A DNA stretch of 64,000 nucleotides from Thermobifida halotolerans (lineage in GTDB: Bacteria > Actinomycetota > Actinomycetes > Streptosporangiales > Streptosporangiaceae): positions 5,270,001 through 5,334,000 of the forward strand of contig NZ_CP063196.1 in assembly GCF_003574835.2 (NCBI RefSeq), written 5' to 3'. The stretch's first letter is position 1, and each line of letters starts with the position of its first letter. The position numbers were made by a program, and so were the translations under genes. The notes under the pieces are model-generated. The model did not search any database, had not been told where the DNA came from, and saw only the letters and a list, made by a program, of their open reading frames with translations. This document shows, one piece after another, positions 45,395-53,984 of the stretch.

Positions 45395-45425
45395 TGGGCC
45401 ACCACCGGCAGCCGGTGGTGGCCCA
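45395..45425 (+). terminator. 15-bp perfect hairpin after adnB
   Basis: TGGGCCACCACCGGC pairs exactly with 45411-45425 around a single central A. Outside it, 45371-45380 and 45440-45449 form a further near-perfect 10-bp pairing, giving an extended structure of about 80 nt. Confidence 0.65.
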
Positions 45426-45541
45426 TCGCGGGGGTTGGTGTGGAACGCCCTGGGTTGATCGGCCGCCCCCTTCTTCTCCACACGGCCGGTGTCCGCCGCG
45501 AAGGCGGCCGTCACACCTCGGTGAGGAGGTCCTTGCTTTGT

Positions 45542-45580
45542 TGAGGCAAGCCTTTCTTGACTGAGGAAAGCCTTTCCTGG
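45542..45580. promoter_or_regulatory. Tandem palindromes resembling DtxR-family boxes
   Basis: TGAGGCAAGCCTTTCTTGA (45542-45560) and TGAGGAAAGCCTTTCCTGG (45562-45580) lie 20 bp apart. The second contains a perfect palindrome, AGGAAAG-C-CTTTCCT. Each matches the 19-bp DtxR/IdeR consensus at about 12 of 19 positions. Confidence 0.3.
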
Positions 45581-45838
45581 GTGATGGCTCAGACGGTTCC
45601 TGTTCCCCTGTCGGGAATGTGTACGGGCGACGTCGGCGGGTACAGCCAGAAACAACGAGGAAAAGGCGGTGGTTTCGCGGGGTGGTGCTCGGATGCGGCG
45701 TCCGGGAGGTCCGCAGCCGGTGGCAGGCAGTCCGCCGAAGCGTGCCATACTGGCTGCTGCCTGCCGATTTCCCTGACCGACCGGGGCCGCCGCAGCCGCG
45801 GGAACCGGGCGTACCGGCTGCGGGCGGAAAAACTTCGG

Positions 45839-45857
45839 CCAGGTTTCCCTAACTTTG
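45839..45857. promoter_or_regulatory. DtxR/IdeR-box-like site upstream of the VIT gene
   Basis: CCAGGTTTCCCTAACTTTG agrees with TWAGGTTAGSCTAACCTWA at about 13 of 19 positions. It lies about 100 bp upstream of a -10 that serves a metal-transporter gene. Confidence 0.3.
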
Positions 45858-45922
45858 GCTCGCCTGTCCTAAAGTTTTTCAACAAAGGCTTGCCTGAGTG
45901 GTGGCAATCATTCTTCCATTGC

Positions 45923-45951
45923 TTTTCCGCTCCTTTTCTCCGTGTTATTTT
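45923..45951 (+). promoter_or_regulatory. Promoter of the leader ORF/VIT gene
   Basis: TTTTCC (45923-45928), a 17-bp spacer and TATTTT (45946-45951). The -10 ends 6 nt before the ATG of the leader ORF. Confidence 0.45.
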
Positions 45952-45957
45952 CGACTC

Positions 45958-46067
45958 ATGGCTCCGTGGGTGCGGAGTTTTTCCGGTGATTCCGTGGACC
46001 GCTCGGGGCCACTTCGGGGGAGCGGTTTCCGCGTTTGGGAGCAGAAGGGAAACACGGCGCAGACATG
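45958..46067 (+). CDS. 36-codon leader ORF overlapping the VIT gene start
   Basis: This ORF encodes MAPWVRSFSGDSVDRSGPLR and 16 more residues. It starts 6 nt after a -10 hexamer, so it would be translated from the mRNA 5' end. Its TGA overlaps the ATG of the VIT gene (ATGA). The VIT gene has only a distant ribosome-binding site, so coupled translation is plausible. Confidence 0.4.
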
Positions 46068-46820
46068 AAGGAGACCGTGCAGATCGAGGACCGTCCGGAC
46101 ACCACCGCGCAGATCACCGTCGACCACGAGGCCCGCACCGGCGGGTTCGCGCAGCGGCTCAACGCCCTGCGCGCCGGAGTCCTCGGCGCCAACGACGGCA
46201 TCGTGTCCACCGCGGCCGTCGTCGTCGGCGTCGCCGGAGCCACCACCGCCGAGGGGCCGATCCTCATGGCCGGTCTCGCGGCCGCGGTCGGCGGAGCCGT
46301 GTCGATGGCACTCGGCGAGTACGTCTCCGTCAGCAGTCAGCGCGACAGCGAGCGCCACCTCATCGATCGGGAGCGCCGCGCCCTGGCCGCCGACCCGGAG
46401 GGCGAGCTGCGCGCCCTGGCCCGCAGCTACGAGGAGCGCGGCATCTCCCCGGCGACCGCGCGGCGCGCCGCCGAGGAACTCTTCGCCAGCAACGCGCTGG
46501 AGGCCCAGATGCGCGAGCGGCACAACATCGACCCCGACGAGGTCACCAGCCCCTGGCACGCCGCGATCGCCTCGTTCGCCGCCTTCGCGGCCGGCGCGCT
46601 GCTGCCGCTGCTCGCGATCCTGCTGCCCGCCCCCGACCTGCGGGTCCCGGTGGCCTTCGGCGCGACCCTGCTGGGACTGGCGCTCACCGGGGCGGTGGCC
46701 GCGGGCATCGGCGGCGGCTCGCAACTGCGCGCGGCGGCACGGGTGACCGTGGGGGGTGCGCTGGCCCTGGCCGCCACCTACCTCATCGGGTCGCTGCTCG
46801 GCACCGCCGGCGTGGTCTGA
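46065..46820 (+). CDS. VIT/CCC1-family Fe2+/Mn2+ transporter
   Basis: This 251-aa membrane protein has RLNALRAGVLGANDGIVSTAAVVVGVAGA, the strong VIT1/CCC1 signature, then GAVSMALGEYVSVSSQRD and a cytoplasmic Glu-rich loop with DRERRALAADPEGELRAL. Three further helices follow. Family members move Fe2+ or Mn2+ out of the cytoplasm. The loop Glu residues resemble the metal-binding helices of VIT1. DtxR-like palindromes upstream hint at metal control. ATG 46065 is chosen for its stop-start overlap with the leader ORF; TTG 46035 is an alternative. Confidence 0.85.
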   Translation: MKETVQIEDRPDTTAQITVDHEARTGGFAQRLNALRAGVLGANDGIVSTAAVVVGVAGATTAEGPILMAGLAAAVGGAVSMALGEYVSVSSQRDSERHLIDRERRALAADPEGELRALARSYEERGISPATARRAAEELFASNALEAQMRERHNIDPDEVTSPWHAAIASFAAFAAGALLPLLAILLPAPDLRVPVAFGATLLGLALTGAVAAGIGGGSQLRAAARVTVGGALALAATYLIGSLLGTAGVV

Positions 46821-46939
46821 CCCGCCGACGGCGCCGACACCGCGCCCAGGCGAATCCGGCCGCCCGAAGCGACGGACCGGGCCGACCGGTCGTAGGCTCA
46901 TAGGCGCGTCGGACACCACGGGAGGGGACGGACAAGACG

Positions 46940-48340
46940 ATGGACGTGCGCGCCCACATCCAGGCGAACCGGGACGACTTCGTCGCGACGCTCAGCGAGT
47001 GGCTCACCATCCCGTCCGTCTCCGCCGACCCCGCCCGCCACGGCGACGTGCGCCGCTCCGCCGAGTGGCTGGCCGACCACCTCAGACGGACCGGCTTCCC
47101 CACGGTCGAGATCTGGGAGACCCCCGGCCTGCCCGCGGTCTTCGCCGAATGGCCCGCCGCCGACCCCGACGCCCCCACCGTCGTCGTCTACGGACACCAC
47201 GACGTGCAGCCCGCCGATCCCGTCGAAGCCTGGCAGACCCACCCGTTCACACCCACGGTGCGGGGGGACCAGATGATCGGGCGCGGCGCCTCCGACGACA
47301 AGGGCCAGATCCTCTTCCACACCCTGGGACTGCGCGCCAACCTGGCCGCCTCCGGCGCCGACGCCCCGCCGGTGACCGTCAGACTCCTGGTGGAGGGAGA
47401 GGAGGAGTCGGGCTCACCGCACTTCGCGGACCTGCTCACCCGCCACCGCGACCGGCTGGCCTGCGACGTCGTGGTGATTTCCGACACCACCATGTGGGCT
47501 GCGGACACGCCGTCGATGTGCGTGGGCATGCGCGGACTCACCGACTGCCAGATCGACGTGCACGGCCCGCGCAGCGACCTGCACAGCGGCTCCTTCGGCG
47601 GCGCCGCCCCCAACCCGGCGCGCGCCCTGGCCGCGCTGCTGGCGGGACTGCACGACGCCGACGGCCGGGTCGCCGTTCCCGGCTTCTACGACGAGGTCGT
47701 CGAGGCGTCCGAGACCGAACGGGCCAGCATCGCCGGTCTGCCGTTCGACGAGGCCGCGTGGCTGGCGAACGCCACCAGCGACGCGGCGGTCGGCGAGGCC
47801 GGATACAGCGTCCTGGAGCGGATCTGGCTGCGCCCCACCGCCGAGATCAACGGCATGTGGAGCGGATACACCGGAGAGGGCGGCAAGACGATCGTGCCGC
47901 GCTCGGCGCACGCCAAACTGAGCTTCCGCCTGGTCCCCGACCAGGAACCGGCCCGCATCCAGGAGTTGGTCCGCCACTATGTGCGGGACAACCTGCCCGA
48001 GGGGGTGCGCGCCGAGGTCCGCTTCCACGGACCCGGAGTGCGCCCGTGCGCCTCCGACCTGGGCTCGGCGGCGGTGCGCGCCGCCCGCGAAGCCATGGCC
48101 AGGGCGTTCGGCACCGAGGTCCGCTACACCCGTGAGGGCGGCAGCGGACCCGAGGCCGACCTGGCCGACATCCTCGACGCGCCCCTGGTGTTCGTCGCGG
48201 TGGGACTGAACTCCGACCGCATCCACGCGCCGAACGAGAAGGTGGAGATCCCACTGCTGCTCAAGGGCGCCGAAACCGTCGCGTACCTGTGGGACGCCTA
48301 CGCCACCGCGCTGCGCGACCGAACCGTTGAAGAGAGATGA
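46940..48340 (+). CDS. M20-family dipeptidase
   Basis: This 466-aa protein has the metal site in YGHHDVQP and GASDDKGQ, the catalytic EGEEESGS, and a His in HSGSFGG. A dimerisation domain lies at about 190-350. It resembles the carnosinase-like/PepV-type dipeptidases rather than DapE. Cytosolic, no signal peptide. The ATG follows GGAGGGGAC, which lies farther away than usual (about 10 nt). A TAGGCT -10 lies at 46893-46898. Its TGA overlaps the nudC ATG. Confidence 0.88.
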   Translation: MDVRAHIQANRDDFVATLSEWLTIPSVSADPARHGDVRRSAEWLADHLRRTGFPTVEIWETPGLPAVFAEWPAADPDAPTVVVYGHHDVQPADPVEAWQTHPFTPTVRGDQMIGRGASDDKGQILFHTLGLRANLAASGADAPPVTVRLLVEGEEESGSPHFADLLTRHRDRLACDVVVISDTTMWAADTPSMCVGMRGLTDCQIDVHGPRSDLHSGSFGGAAPNPARALAALLAGLHDADGRVAVPGFYDEVVEASETERASIAGLPFDEAAWLANATSDAAVGEAGYSVLERIWLRPTAEINGMWSGYTGEGGKTIVPRSAHAKLSFRLVPDQEPARIQELVRHYVRDNLPEGVRAEVRFHGPGVRPCASDLGSAAVRAAREAMARAFGTEVRYTREGGSGPEADLADILDAPLVFVAVGLNSDRIHAPNEKVEIPLLLKGAETVAYLWDAYATALRDRTVEER

Positions 48341-49308
48341 TGGACGAACAGTCCCTGATCCCCGCCCTGTCCCGAGGAACACTGGACAGCCTCGGACACC
48401 GGCGCAGAGACGACCGGTGGCTGGCCGAGGCCTGGGACGACCCGCGCACCCGGGTGCTGGTGCTGGAACGCGGCGACCCGGGGGAGCACGGCTGGCCCCG
48501 AGCCATGGAACGCCAGACCCGGGCCCTGGTCACCACCGGCACCGCCCATCCCGAACTGGTGTTCCGCAGCCCCGAGCAGGCCCCCGAGGGGGAGCGCTAC
48601 CTGCTGGGACAGGACGACGAGGGCCGTGTCTACTTCGCGGTGCGCGCCGAGCCGGGAGCGGAGCCGGCCGCCGAACCCGGAACGGAACCGGCCTCGCTGC
48701 GCCGCGTCGGCGCACTGCTCGGCGGACGCGACGCGGGACTGCTCACCCACGCCGTGGCACTGGCCAACTGGCACGCCGAGAACGGGTTCTGCTCCCGGTG
48801 CGGCTCACCCACCCGGATCGGGGCGGCCGGGCACGTGCGGATCTGCGACGTCGACGAGTGCGAGCACTACCCCAGGATGGACCCGGCGGTGATCATGCTG
48901 GTCCACCGGGAGGTGGGCGGCGTCGAGCAGTGCCTGCTCGCCCACAGTCCGAACTGGCCGGACAACCGCTACTCGGTGCTGGCCGGATTCGTGGAACCGG
49001 GGGAGTCCCTGGAGCAGGCCGTGGCCAGGGAGGTCGCCGAGGAGGTGGGTGTGGCGGTCACCGATCCCGTCTACGTGGGCTCGCAGCCGTGGCCGTTCCC
49101 ACGCAGTCTGATGCTCGGCTACTTCGCCCGGGCCGTGGGCAGCGCACCGCGGACCGACTACGAGGAGATCGCCGACGTCCGCTGGTTGCGCCGCGAGGAG
49201 TTGCGCGACGCGGTCGACAGCGGTGAGATCCTGCTTCCCGGTTCCGTCTCCATCGCCCGCAAACTCATCGAGCGCTGGTACGGGGGGAGCCTTCCCGGCG
49301 AGTGGTGA
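48337..49308 (+). CDS. nudC: NAD+/NADH diphosphatase NudC
   Basis: This 323-aa Nudix enzyme hydrolyses NADH and, in other bacteria, removes NAD caps from RNA. A zinc ribbon has CSRCG and two more Cys in CDVDEC. The Nudix box is GFVEPGESLEQAVAREVAEEVGV. The NudC-specific SQPWPFPRSLM follows, so family assignment is firm. The N-terminal 130 residues are the usual accessory domain, with a repetitive acidic GAEPAAEPGTEPA insert. ATGA overlap with the upstream peptidase gene. Confidence 0.93.
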   Translation: MMDEQSLIPALSRGTLDSLGHRRRDDRWLAEAWDDPRTRVLVLERGDPGEHGWPRAMERQTRALVTTGTAHPELVFRSPEQAPEGERYLLGQDDEGRVYFAVRAEPGAEPAAEPGTEPASLRRVGALLGGRDAGLLTHAVALANWHAENGFCSRCGSPTRIGAAGHVRICDVDECEHYPRMDPAVIMLVHREVGGVEQCLLAHSPNWPDNRYSVLAGFVEPGESLEQAVAREVAEEVGVAVTDPVYVGSQPWPFPRSLMLGYFARAVGSAPRTDYEEIADVRWLRREELRDAVDSGEILLPGSVSIARKLIERWYGGSLPGEW

Positions 49309-49322
49309 CGGGACCGACTCCG

Positions 49323-49820
49323 CTACCCGGCGCGCCGCGACCGCTGCGCCCGGATCGCCGAACCGTCCCGGGCCAGTTCCTCGGGGAGGGCGATCAGCGG
49401 GTTCAGGGTGCTCTCGACCACGTCCTGAGCCAGTGCGGCGACCTTCTGACCGCGGCCGCGGGCGGCACGGCGCAGCCGTTCGAAGGCCGTGCGCGGGAGG
49501 AGCCGGTGCCGCTCGGCGAGCACGCCGATGGCCTGCTCGACGACCACCCGGGTGCGCAGGGCGTGCTCCAGTTGCAGCACCGTCACCCGCAGCCGTTCCG
49601 CCTCGGACAGGCCGGCCGTCACACGGGGCGGCGAGGGGAGGTCGGCGGACGCGTCGTCGGCGCCCAGCAGGTCGGCGAGGACCATGGCGTTGAGCAGGTC
49701 GGGAAGCTCCTCCCCGGCACCGTCGACCCGCCAGCCCGCCGGAGTCCGGCGGATCAGGGCGGTGGACCGGGACCCTGTCCCGCGGTCCTGTTCGTGGCGA
49801 GCTGATGTGTGTGGTACCAC
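49323..49820 (-). CDS. ANTAR-domain protein
   Basis: This 165-aa protein has a C-terminal ANTAR domain: LEHALRTRVVVEQAIGVLAERHRLLPRTAFERLRRAARGRGQKVAALAQDVV pattern, given here in parts (LEHALRTRVVVEQAIG, then FERLRRAARGRGQKV). The domain binds two-hairpin RNA sites to prevent transcription termination. The first 75 residues (LIRRTPAGWRVDG, LPDLLNAMVLADLLGAD) are not a recognised sensor. The GTG at 49820 has GGAAGGGG upstream. NudC ends only 14 bp away on the other strand. In M. tuberculosis this spot holds different genes, so it may be lineage-specific. Confidence 0.78.
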   Translation of the reverse strand: MVPHTSARHEQDRGTGSRSTALIRRTPAGWRVDGAGEELPDLLNAMVLADLLGADDASADLPSPPRVTAGLSEAERLRVTVLQLEHALRTRVVVEQAIGVLAERHRLLPRTAFERLRRAARGRGQKVAALAQDVVESTLNPLIALPEELARDGSAIRAQRSRRAG

Positions 49821-49888
49821 GCCTCCCCTTCCCGTGTCTCTGTGGTGGAACCGGTCACCGCCGCCCGCCGTCGGGCGGCGGTCTTCCC

Positions 49889-50149
49889 TCACGACCGGGT
49901 CGCGAGTTTCTCCTTGACCTGAGCCAGCGACGGATTGGTCAGCGCGGTGCCGTCGGCGAAGAGAAGAGTGGGAACGGTCTGGTTGCCACCGTTGACCCGC
50001 ATCACGAACTCCGCCGCTTCGGGGGTCTGCTCGATGTCGACCTCCGTGACGGGGATTCCCTCGCGCGCCAGCTGGCTCTTCAGCCTCCTGCAGAAGCCGC
50101 ACCAGGGGGTGGTGTACATGGTGATCTGTGCGGTGGTGGGGGTCGCCAT
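49889..50149 (-). CDS. mrx1: Mycoredoxin-type glutaredoxin
   Basis: This 86-aa thioredoxin-fold protein has the redox motif CGFC (Cys17, Cys20) in YTTPWCGFCRRLK, then a cis-Pro loop (QTVPTLLF). Mycoredoxins reduce mixed disulfides with mycothiol. The gene's place next to uvrD2 is as in M. tuberculosis (Rv3198A), and mshB in this window supplies the thiol pathway. The ATG at 50149 follows AAAAGG closely; AAAGGAG lies further up. Confidence 0.9.
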   Translation of the reverse strand: MATPTTAQITMYTTPWCGFCRRLKSQLAREGIPVTEVDIEQTPEAAEFVMRVNGGNQTVPTLLFADGTALTNPSLAQVKEKLATRS

Positions 50150-50472
50150 AGCCTTTTCGGTTCTCCTTTGCCGTTACCTGGCCTCGACGTCGGATGCCGA
50201 TTACCCCAACACAGACAACCGTCTCCAACTTCCCGATGCGGTTCGCATGCCCTCTCTGATGCCGTCGGGCGCGTCGAGGTTCCACGGAATTGGTGCCGGG
50301 AAGCCGCATGTCCACAGCCCGGCGGGAGACCTCCCGGAGCACGGGGGAGCACGGGGATACTTGAGAGACTGGGCGGACAGGTGAGCGTGCGGTGGCCGGA
50401 CAGGCGGGAGGGCACGGAAGAGGCGCTGCGCGAACCACCCCGAACCGACCGGACGGATTGGAGAGACTGCTG

Positions 50473-52635
50473 ATGGGGCCAGACGAAACCGGTGGGCCGC
50501 GTCCGACCGGCGCTCCGGGAGGAGCGTTCCCCCCGCCCGACGAGCTCCTACGCGGACTGGACCCCGAACAACTCGAAGCGGCCCGGTCGGTACGCGGACC
50601 CGTGTGCATCCTGGCCGGTGCGGGAACCGGCAAGACCCGCGCCATCACCCACCGGATCGCCTACGCCGTGGCCACCGGGGTGGTTCCCGAGCAGCAGGTC
50701 CTCGCCGTGACCTTCACCACGCGCGCCGCGGGGGAGATGCGCGGGCGGCTGCGGGCGCTGGGCGCGCCCCGCGTGCAGGCCCGCACCTTCCACGCCGCCG
50801 CGCTGCGCCAGCTCTCCTACTTCTGGGGCGAGGCGGTCGGCGGCCCCAAGCCCACCCTCATCGACAGCAAGATCAAGACGGTCGCCGCGGCCGCGCACGC
50901 CTGCGGCTTCCAGGCCGACCGCACGGAACTGCGCGACCTCGCCGGTGAGATCGAGTGGGCCAAGGTCACCCAGATCCGTCCCGTCGACTACGAGACCGCC
51001 GTCACCAAGGCCGGACGCACTCCGCCGATGCCCTCACGCGACGTCGCCCGCGTCTACGAGGCCTACGAGGAGTTGCGCGGCGAGCGCAACCTGCTCGACT
51101 TCGAGTCGATGCTGGAACTCACCATGGCGATGATCCACGAGTCGCCGCGGATCGCCGAGCAGATCCGCAGGCAGTACCGCTACTTCGTCGTCGACGAGTT
51201 CCAGGACGTCAACCCGCTGCAGAAGCAGTTACTGGACGCCTGGCTGGGCGACCGCGACGACATCTGCGTCGTCGGCGACCCCAACCAGACCATCTACACC
51301 TTCGCCGGAGCCACCCCCGGCTACCTCACCGGTTTCTGCGCCACCTACCCGCACGCCACGTTCGTCCGGTTGGTGCGCGACTACCGCTCCACACCGCAGG
51401 TGGTCCGGGTCGCCAACACCGTTCTCAGGGGGAGCGGCAGCCACACGACTCCCCCCGAGCACCGCCTCGAACTCGTCGCCCAGCGTCCCGACGGACCCGA
51501 ACCGGTCTACACCGAATACGACGACGAGCCCGCCGAGGCGACCTCCGTGGCCCGCAGGATCGCCGCCCTCATCGACTCGGGGGTGCCCGCCCGCGAGATC
51601 GCGGTGCTGTTTCGCACCAACTCCCAGTCCGCCGCCTACGAGCAGGCGCTCGGCGACGCCGGAGTGCCCTACACGGTGCGCGGCGCGGCCCAGTTCTTCG
51701 ACCGCCCCGAGATCCGCGCCGCCCTGCACACGCTGCGCGGCGCGGCCCAGGGCGACGGCGGCGCACCGATGGTCCAGACCGTCCGCCACATCCTGCAGCA
51801 ACCCCAGATCGGCCTCACCGACACCGCTCCGGAGGGACGGCAGGCACGTGAGAGATGGGAGTCGTTGGCCGCGCTCGCCCAGCTCGCCGAGGACATCGCC
51901 GGGCAGCGGCCCGAAGCGACTCTCGCGGACTTCGTCGCCGAACTGCGGGCCCGGGCGGCCACCGAGCACGCTCCCGGGTTCGAGGGGGTCACCCTGGCCT
52001 CGCTGCACGCGGCCAAGGGACTGGAGTGGGACGCGGTGTTCCTGGTGGGACTCACCGAGGGCATGCTGCCGATCGTCTACGCCGAGACCCCCGAACAGGT
52101 CGAGGAGGAACGCAGGCTCTTCTACGTCGGTGTCACCCGGGCCCGCGAGCATCTGAGCATGTCGTGGGCGCTGGCACGCTCCCCGGGCGGCCGCAGGACC
52201 CGCAAACCCTCGCGGTTCCTGGACGGGCTGCGTCCCGCGTCGCCGTCCCTGGCCGCCCAGCGCGGGGAGCGACGCAGGAAGACGGCCCGCGTCGTGCGGT
52301 GTCGGGTGTGCGGCACGACCCTGCTGGAGGCCGCCGAACGCAAACTGGGCCGCTGCCTGGACTGCCCGTCCGACTACGACGAGGAGCTTCTGGAGCGGCT
52401 GCGACAGTGGCGACGCGAGGTCTCCACCGCGCAGAAGGTGCCCGCCTACGTCGTCTTCACCGATGCCACCCTCCAGGCGATCGCCGAGCAGGAGCCGTCC
52501 AGCCTCGCGCAGCTGTCCCGGATATCCGGTGTGGGGACGACAAAACTGGACCGCTACGGTGAAGCGGTTCTGACGCTCTGTGCGGGCGGTACGCCCGACC
52601 AGGTCCTCAGCGGAGACAGAGAGGAGACGCCGTGA
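50473..52635 (+). CDS. uvrD2: UvrD2-type DNA helicase with tetra-Cys and HRDC domain
   Basis: This 720-aa SF1 helicase has AGAGTGKTRA, VDEFQDVNPLQ, GDPNQTIYTFAGA and FYVGVTRAREHL. After the motor it has the tetra-Cys CRVCGTTLLEAAERKLGRC plus LDC, and an HRDC domain (VVFTDATLQAIAE...ISGVGTTKLDRYG). This is the exact layout described for mycobacterial UvrD2. It unwinds 3'-tailed DNA. The ATG at 50473 has GGAGAG 9 nt upstream; a GTG at 50392 would add 27 residues. Its TGA overlaps the next GTG. Confidence 0.92.
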   Translation: MGPDETGGPRPTGAPGGAFPPPDELLRGLDPEQLEAARSVRGPVCILAGAGTGKTRAITHRIAYAVATGVVPEQQVLAVTFTTRAAGEMRGRLRALGAPRVQARTFHAAALRQLSYFWGEAVGGPKPTLIDSKIKTVAAAAHACGFQADRTELRDLAGEIEWAKVTQIRPVDYETAVTKAGRTPPMPSRDVARVYEAYEELRGERNLLDFESMLELTMAMIHESPRIAEQIRRQYRYFVVDEFQDVNPLQKQLLDAWLGDRDDICVVGDPNQTIYTFAGATPGYLTGFCATYPHATFVRLVRDYRSTPQVVRVANTVLRGSGSHTTPPEHRLELVAQRPDGPEPVYTEYDDEPAEATSVARRIAALIDSGVPAREIAVLFRTNSQSAAYEQALGDAGVPYTVRGAAQFFDRPEIRAALHTLRGAAQGDGGAPMVQTVRHILQQPQIGLTDTAPEGRQARERWESLAALAQLAEDIAGQRPEATLADFVAELRARAATEHAPGFEGVTLASLHAAKGLEWDAVFLVGLTEGMLPIVYAETPEQVEEERRLFYVGVTRAREHLSMSWALARSPGGRRTRKPSRFLDGLRPASPSLAAQRGERRRKTARVVRCRVCGTTLLEAAERKLGRCLDCPSDYDEELLERLRQWRREVSTAQKVPAYVVFTDATLQAIAEQEPSSLAQLSRISGVGTTKLDRYGEAVLTLCAGGTPDQVLSGDREETP

Positions 52636-53534
52636 GCGAGCCACCGAGGCAGGAGGCCGCCGAAACCGTTGATTCCGGCCAGAACCTGCAGGAACTGCTG
52701 GATATTCTCGACCTCGAGAAGATCGAGGTGAACATCTTCCGCGGACGCAGTCCGGAGGAGGGGCCGCAGCGGATCTTCGGCGGGCAGGTTGCGGGACAGG
52801 CGGTGGTCGCCGCGGGGCGCACCGTCACCGAGGACCGGTTCGTCCACTCGCTGCACGCCTACTTCATCCGCCCCGGAGATCCCTCGGTCCCGGTCATCTA
52901 CGAGGTCGACCGGGTCCGCGACGGGCGTTCCTTCACCACCCGCCGGGTCACGGCGATCCAGCACGGCAAGGCGATCTTCACCCTGTCCGCCTCCTTCCAC
53001 CGCCCCGAACCCGGGCTGTCGCACCAGTTCCCGATGCCGCAGGTGCCGCCGCCCGAGGAGCTGCCCACCATGCGGGAACGCCTGGTCCAGGCGCTGGGCA
53101 AGGTTCCCAGGTCGGCGGACTGGCATCCCTTCGAACGGCGCCCGGTCGGTCCCCTCTCCTACGAGGTGCAGCGTGACCGCAGTCTCATCCGCACCGAGAA
53201 CCCGGTCTGGCTCAAGGTCAACGGCAAGGTCCCCGACGACCCGCTGCTCCAGGTCTGCCTGATGACCTACGCGTCGGACATGACCCTGCTCGACACGGTT
53301 CTGCTGGCCCACGGTCGCACCTTCTCCGGCATCTCCATGGCGAGCCTGGACCACGCCATGTGGTTCCACCGCCCGTTCCGCACGGACGAGTGGCTGCTCT
53401 ACGCCCAGGAGACCCCGGTGGCCGGCGGTGCGCGCGGTCTGGCGCGCGGTCTGGTCTACACCCGCTCCGGGGAACTGGTCTGCTCGGTGGTCCAGGAGGG
53501 ACTTATCAGGATTGTGGACGAGGAACACCATTGA
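52632..53534 (+). CDS. tesB: Acyl-CoA thioesterase II
   Basis: This 300-aa double-hotdog thioesterase has RIFGGQVAGQAVVAAGRTV in the first repeat and YASDMTLLDTVLLAHG, then SLDHAMWFHRPFR, in the second. The catalytic Asp of TesB (here in SLDHAMWFH) and the Thr/Gln partners are present. It cleaves medium- to long-chain acyl-CoA. The GTG start overlaps the uvrD2 stop (GTGA), so the two are co-translated. whiB7 regulatory DNA begins about 45 bp after its stop. Confidence 0.92.
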   Translation: MSEPPRQEAAETVDSGQNLQELLDILDLEKIEVNIFRGRSPEEGPQRIFGGQVAGQAVVAAGRTVTEDRFVHSLHAYFIRPGDPSVPVIYEVDRVRDGRSFTTRRVTAIQHGKAIFTLSASFHRPEPGLSHQFPMPQVPPPEELPTMRERLVQALGKVPRSADWHPFERRPVGPLSYEVQRDRSLIRTENPVWLKVNGKVPDDPLLQVCLMTYASDMTLLDTVLLAHGRTFSGISMASLDHAMWFHRPFRTDEWLLYAQETPVAGGARGLARGLVYTRSGELVCSVVQEGLIRIVDEEHH

Positions 53535-53577
53535 CAGCGGTGTGATCTCGCGGCCGGATCCGGACACTGTCCAGGTC

Positions 53578-53616
53578 AAAAATGGGTTGCTGATTTTCTG
53601 CGACCCGTTCTAGGCT
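53578..53616 (+). promoter_or_regulatory. whiB7 promoter with WhiB7-type AT element
   Basis: AAAAAT (53578-53583), three bases, TTGCTG as -35 (53587-53592), an 18-bp spacer and TAGGCT as -10 (53611-53616). An AT-rich run directly before the -35 is the known WhiB7 contact site in mycobacterial and Streptomyces WhiB7 promoters, so autoactivation is likely. Confidence 0.65.
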
Positions 53617-53692
53617 TGAAGCCATCGAGTTCGCGCTCGTCACGGGAGAAGATCCCGGTGACCGCACACAGTAAGGGAGGTGCTCCGATCAA

Positions 53693-53923
53693 ATGGCAAC
53701 GCTGATTACCGGACTTGATATGTCCACGGATGCCTGGAGCGCCGCCTACGGCAGTGGTGCGCACGCGAATGTGTCGTATGCGTCTGGCAGTCTCTCGACC
53801 ATCGGCGAATCAGTCGAGCCGAGAATGCGTCGATTCAAGCACCGTCAGGAACCGCAGTTCGCAGGAGCCCGGCGCCCTTTGGGCGCGGTGGGGAAGTGTC
53901 CACTGAGTTACCCGGTCCAGTAG
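53693..53923 (+). CDS. 76-codon upstream ORF in the whiB7 leader
   Basis: The ATG at 53693 has GGGAGG about 12 nt upstream. The peptide (MATLITGLDMSTDAWSAAYG and on) resembles nothing I know and ends with TAG at 53921-53923, 24 nt before an intrinsic terminator stem. whiB7 leaders of other actinobacteria carry a regulatory upstream ORF. A second in-frame ATG at 53720 is an alternative start. The encoded product is probably less important than where the ribosome sits. Confidence 0.5.
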   Translation: MATLITGLDMSTDAWSAAYGSGAHANVSYASGSLSTIGESVEPRMRRFKHRQEPQFAGARRPLGAVGKCPLSYPVQ

Positions 53924-53949
53924 CCGAGGCCGGGTAGTCCTCCCAGTGG
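53900..53949 (+). promoter_or_regulatory. Nested leader hairpin around the uORF stop
   Basis: CCACTG (53900-53905) pairs with CAGTGG (53944-53949), and TACCCGG (53909-53915) with CCGGGTA (53930-53936). The uORF stop codon lies in the apical loop. Its outer arm shares two bases with the terminator stem. Separately, GTGGGGA (53888-53894) can pair with TCCCCAC (53957-53963) inside the terminator 5' arm, a mutually exclusive alternative. Confidence 0.45.
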
Positions 53950-53984
53950 CCGCGGGTCCCCACACATGGGGCCGCGGCCTTTTT
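53948..53984 (+). terminator. Intrinsic terminator in the whiB7 leader (attenuator)
   Basis: GGCCGCGG (53948-53955) and CCCC (53958-53961) pair with GGGG (53968-53971) and CCGCGGCC (53972-53979), loop ACACAT, followed by five T. It is one of the few hairpins in the window with a real T-run, and it lies 144 bp before whiB7, inside its leader. Confidence 0.75.

Larger units (their letters stand above)
45305..45957. other. Noncoding region of about 650 bp between adnB and the VIT gene
   Basis: I see no gene with a credible start here. It holds a 15-bp perfect hairpin, two adjacent palindromes at 45542-45580, a DtxR-box-like site at 45839-45857, an AGGCTTGCCT element at 45886-45895, and an AT-richer stretch (about 45840-45960) that leads into a promoter. 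Confidence 0.6.

Noticed and set aside
45557-46034. Forward frame through the noncoding region before the VIT gene
   Set aside because: Codon bias is poor, A+T is high in the second half, there is no ribosome-binding site, and it is out of frame with the VIT protein.
38276-52635. Cluster of helicases and nucleases as a possible phage-defence island
   Set aside because: The genes match AdnAB, NudC and UvrD2 in the order of the mycobacterial housekeeping repair locus; no defence-specific domains, mobility genes or compositional shift.
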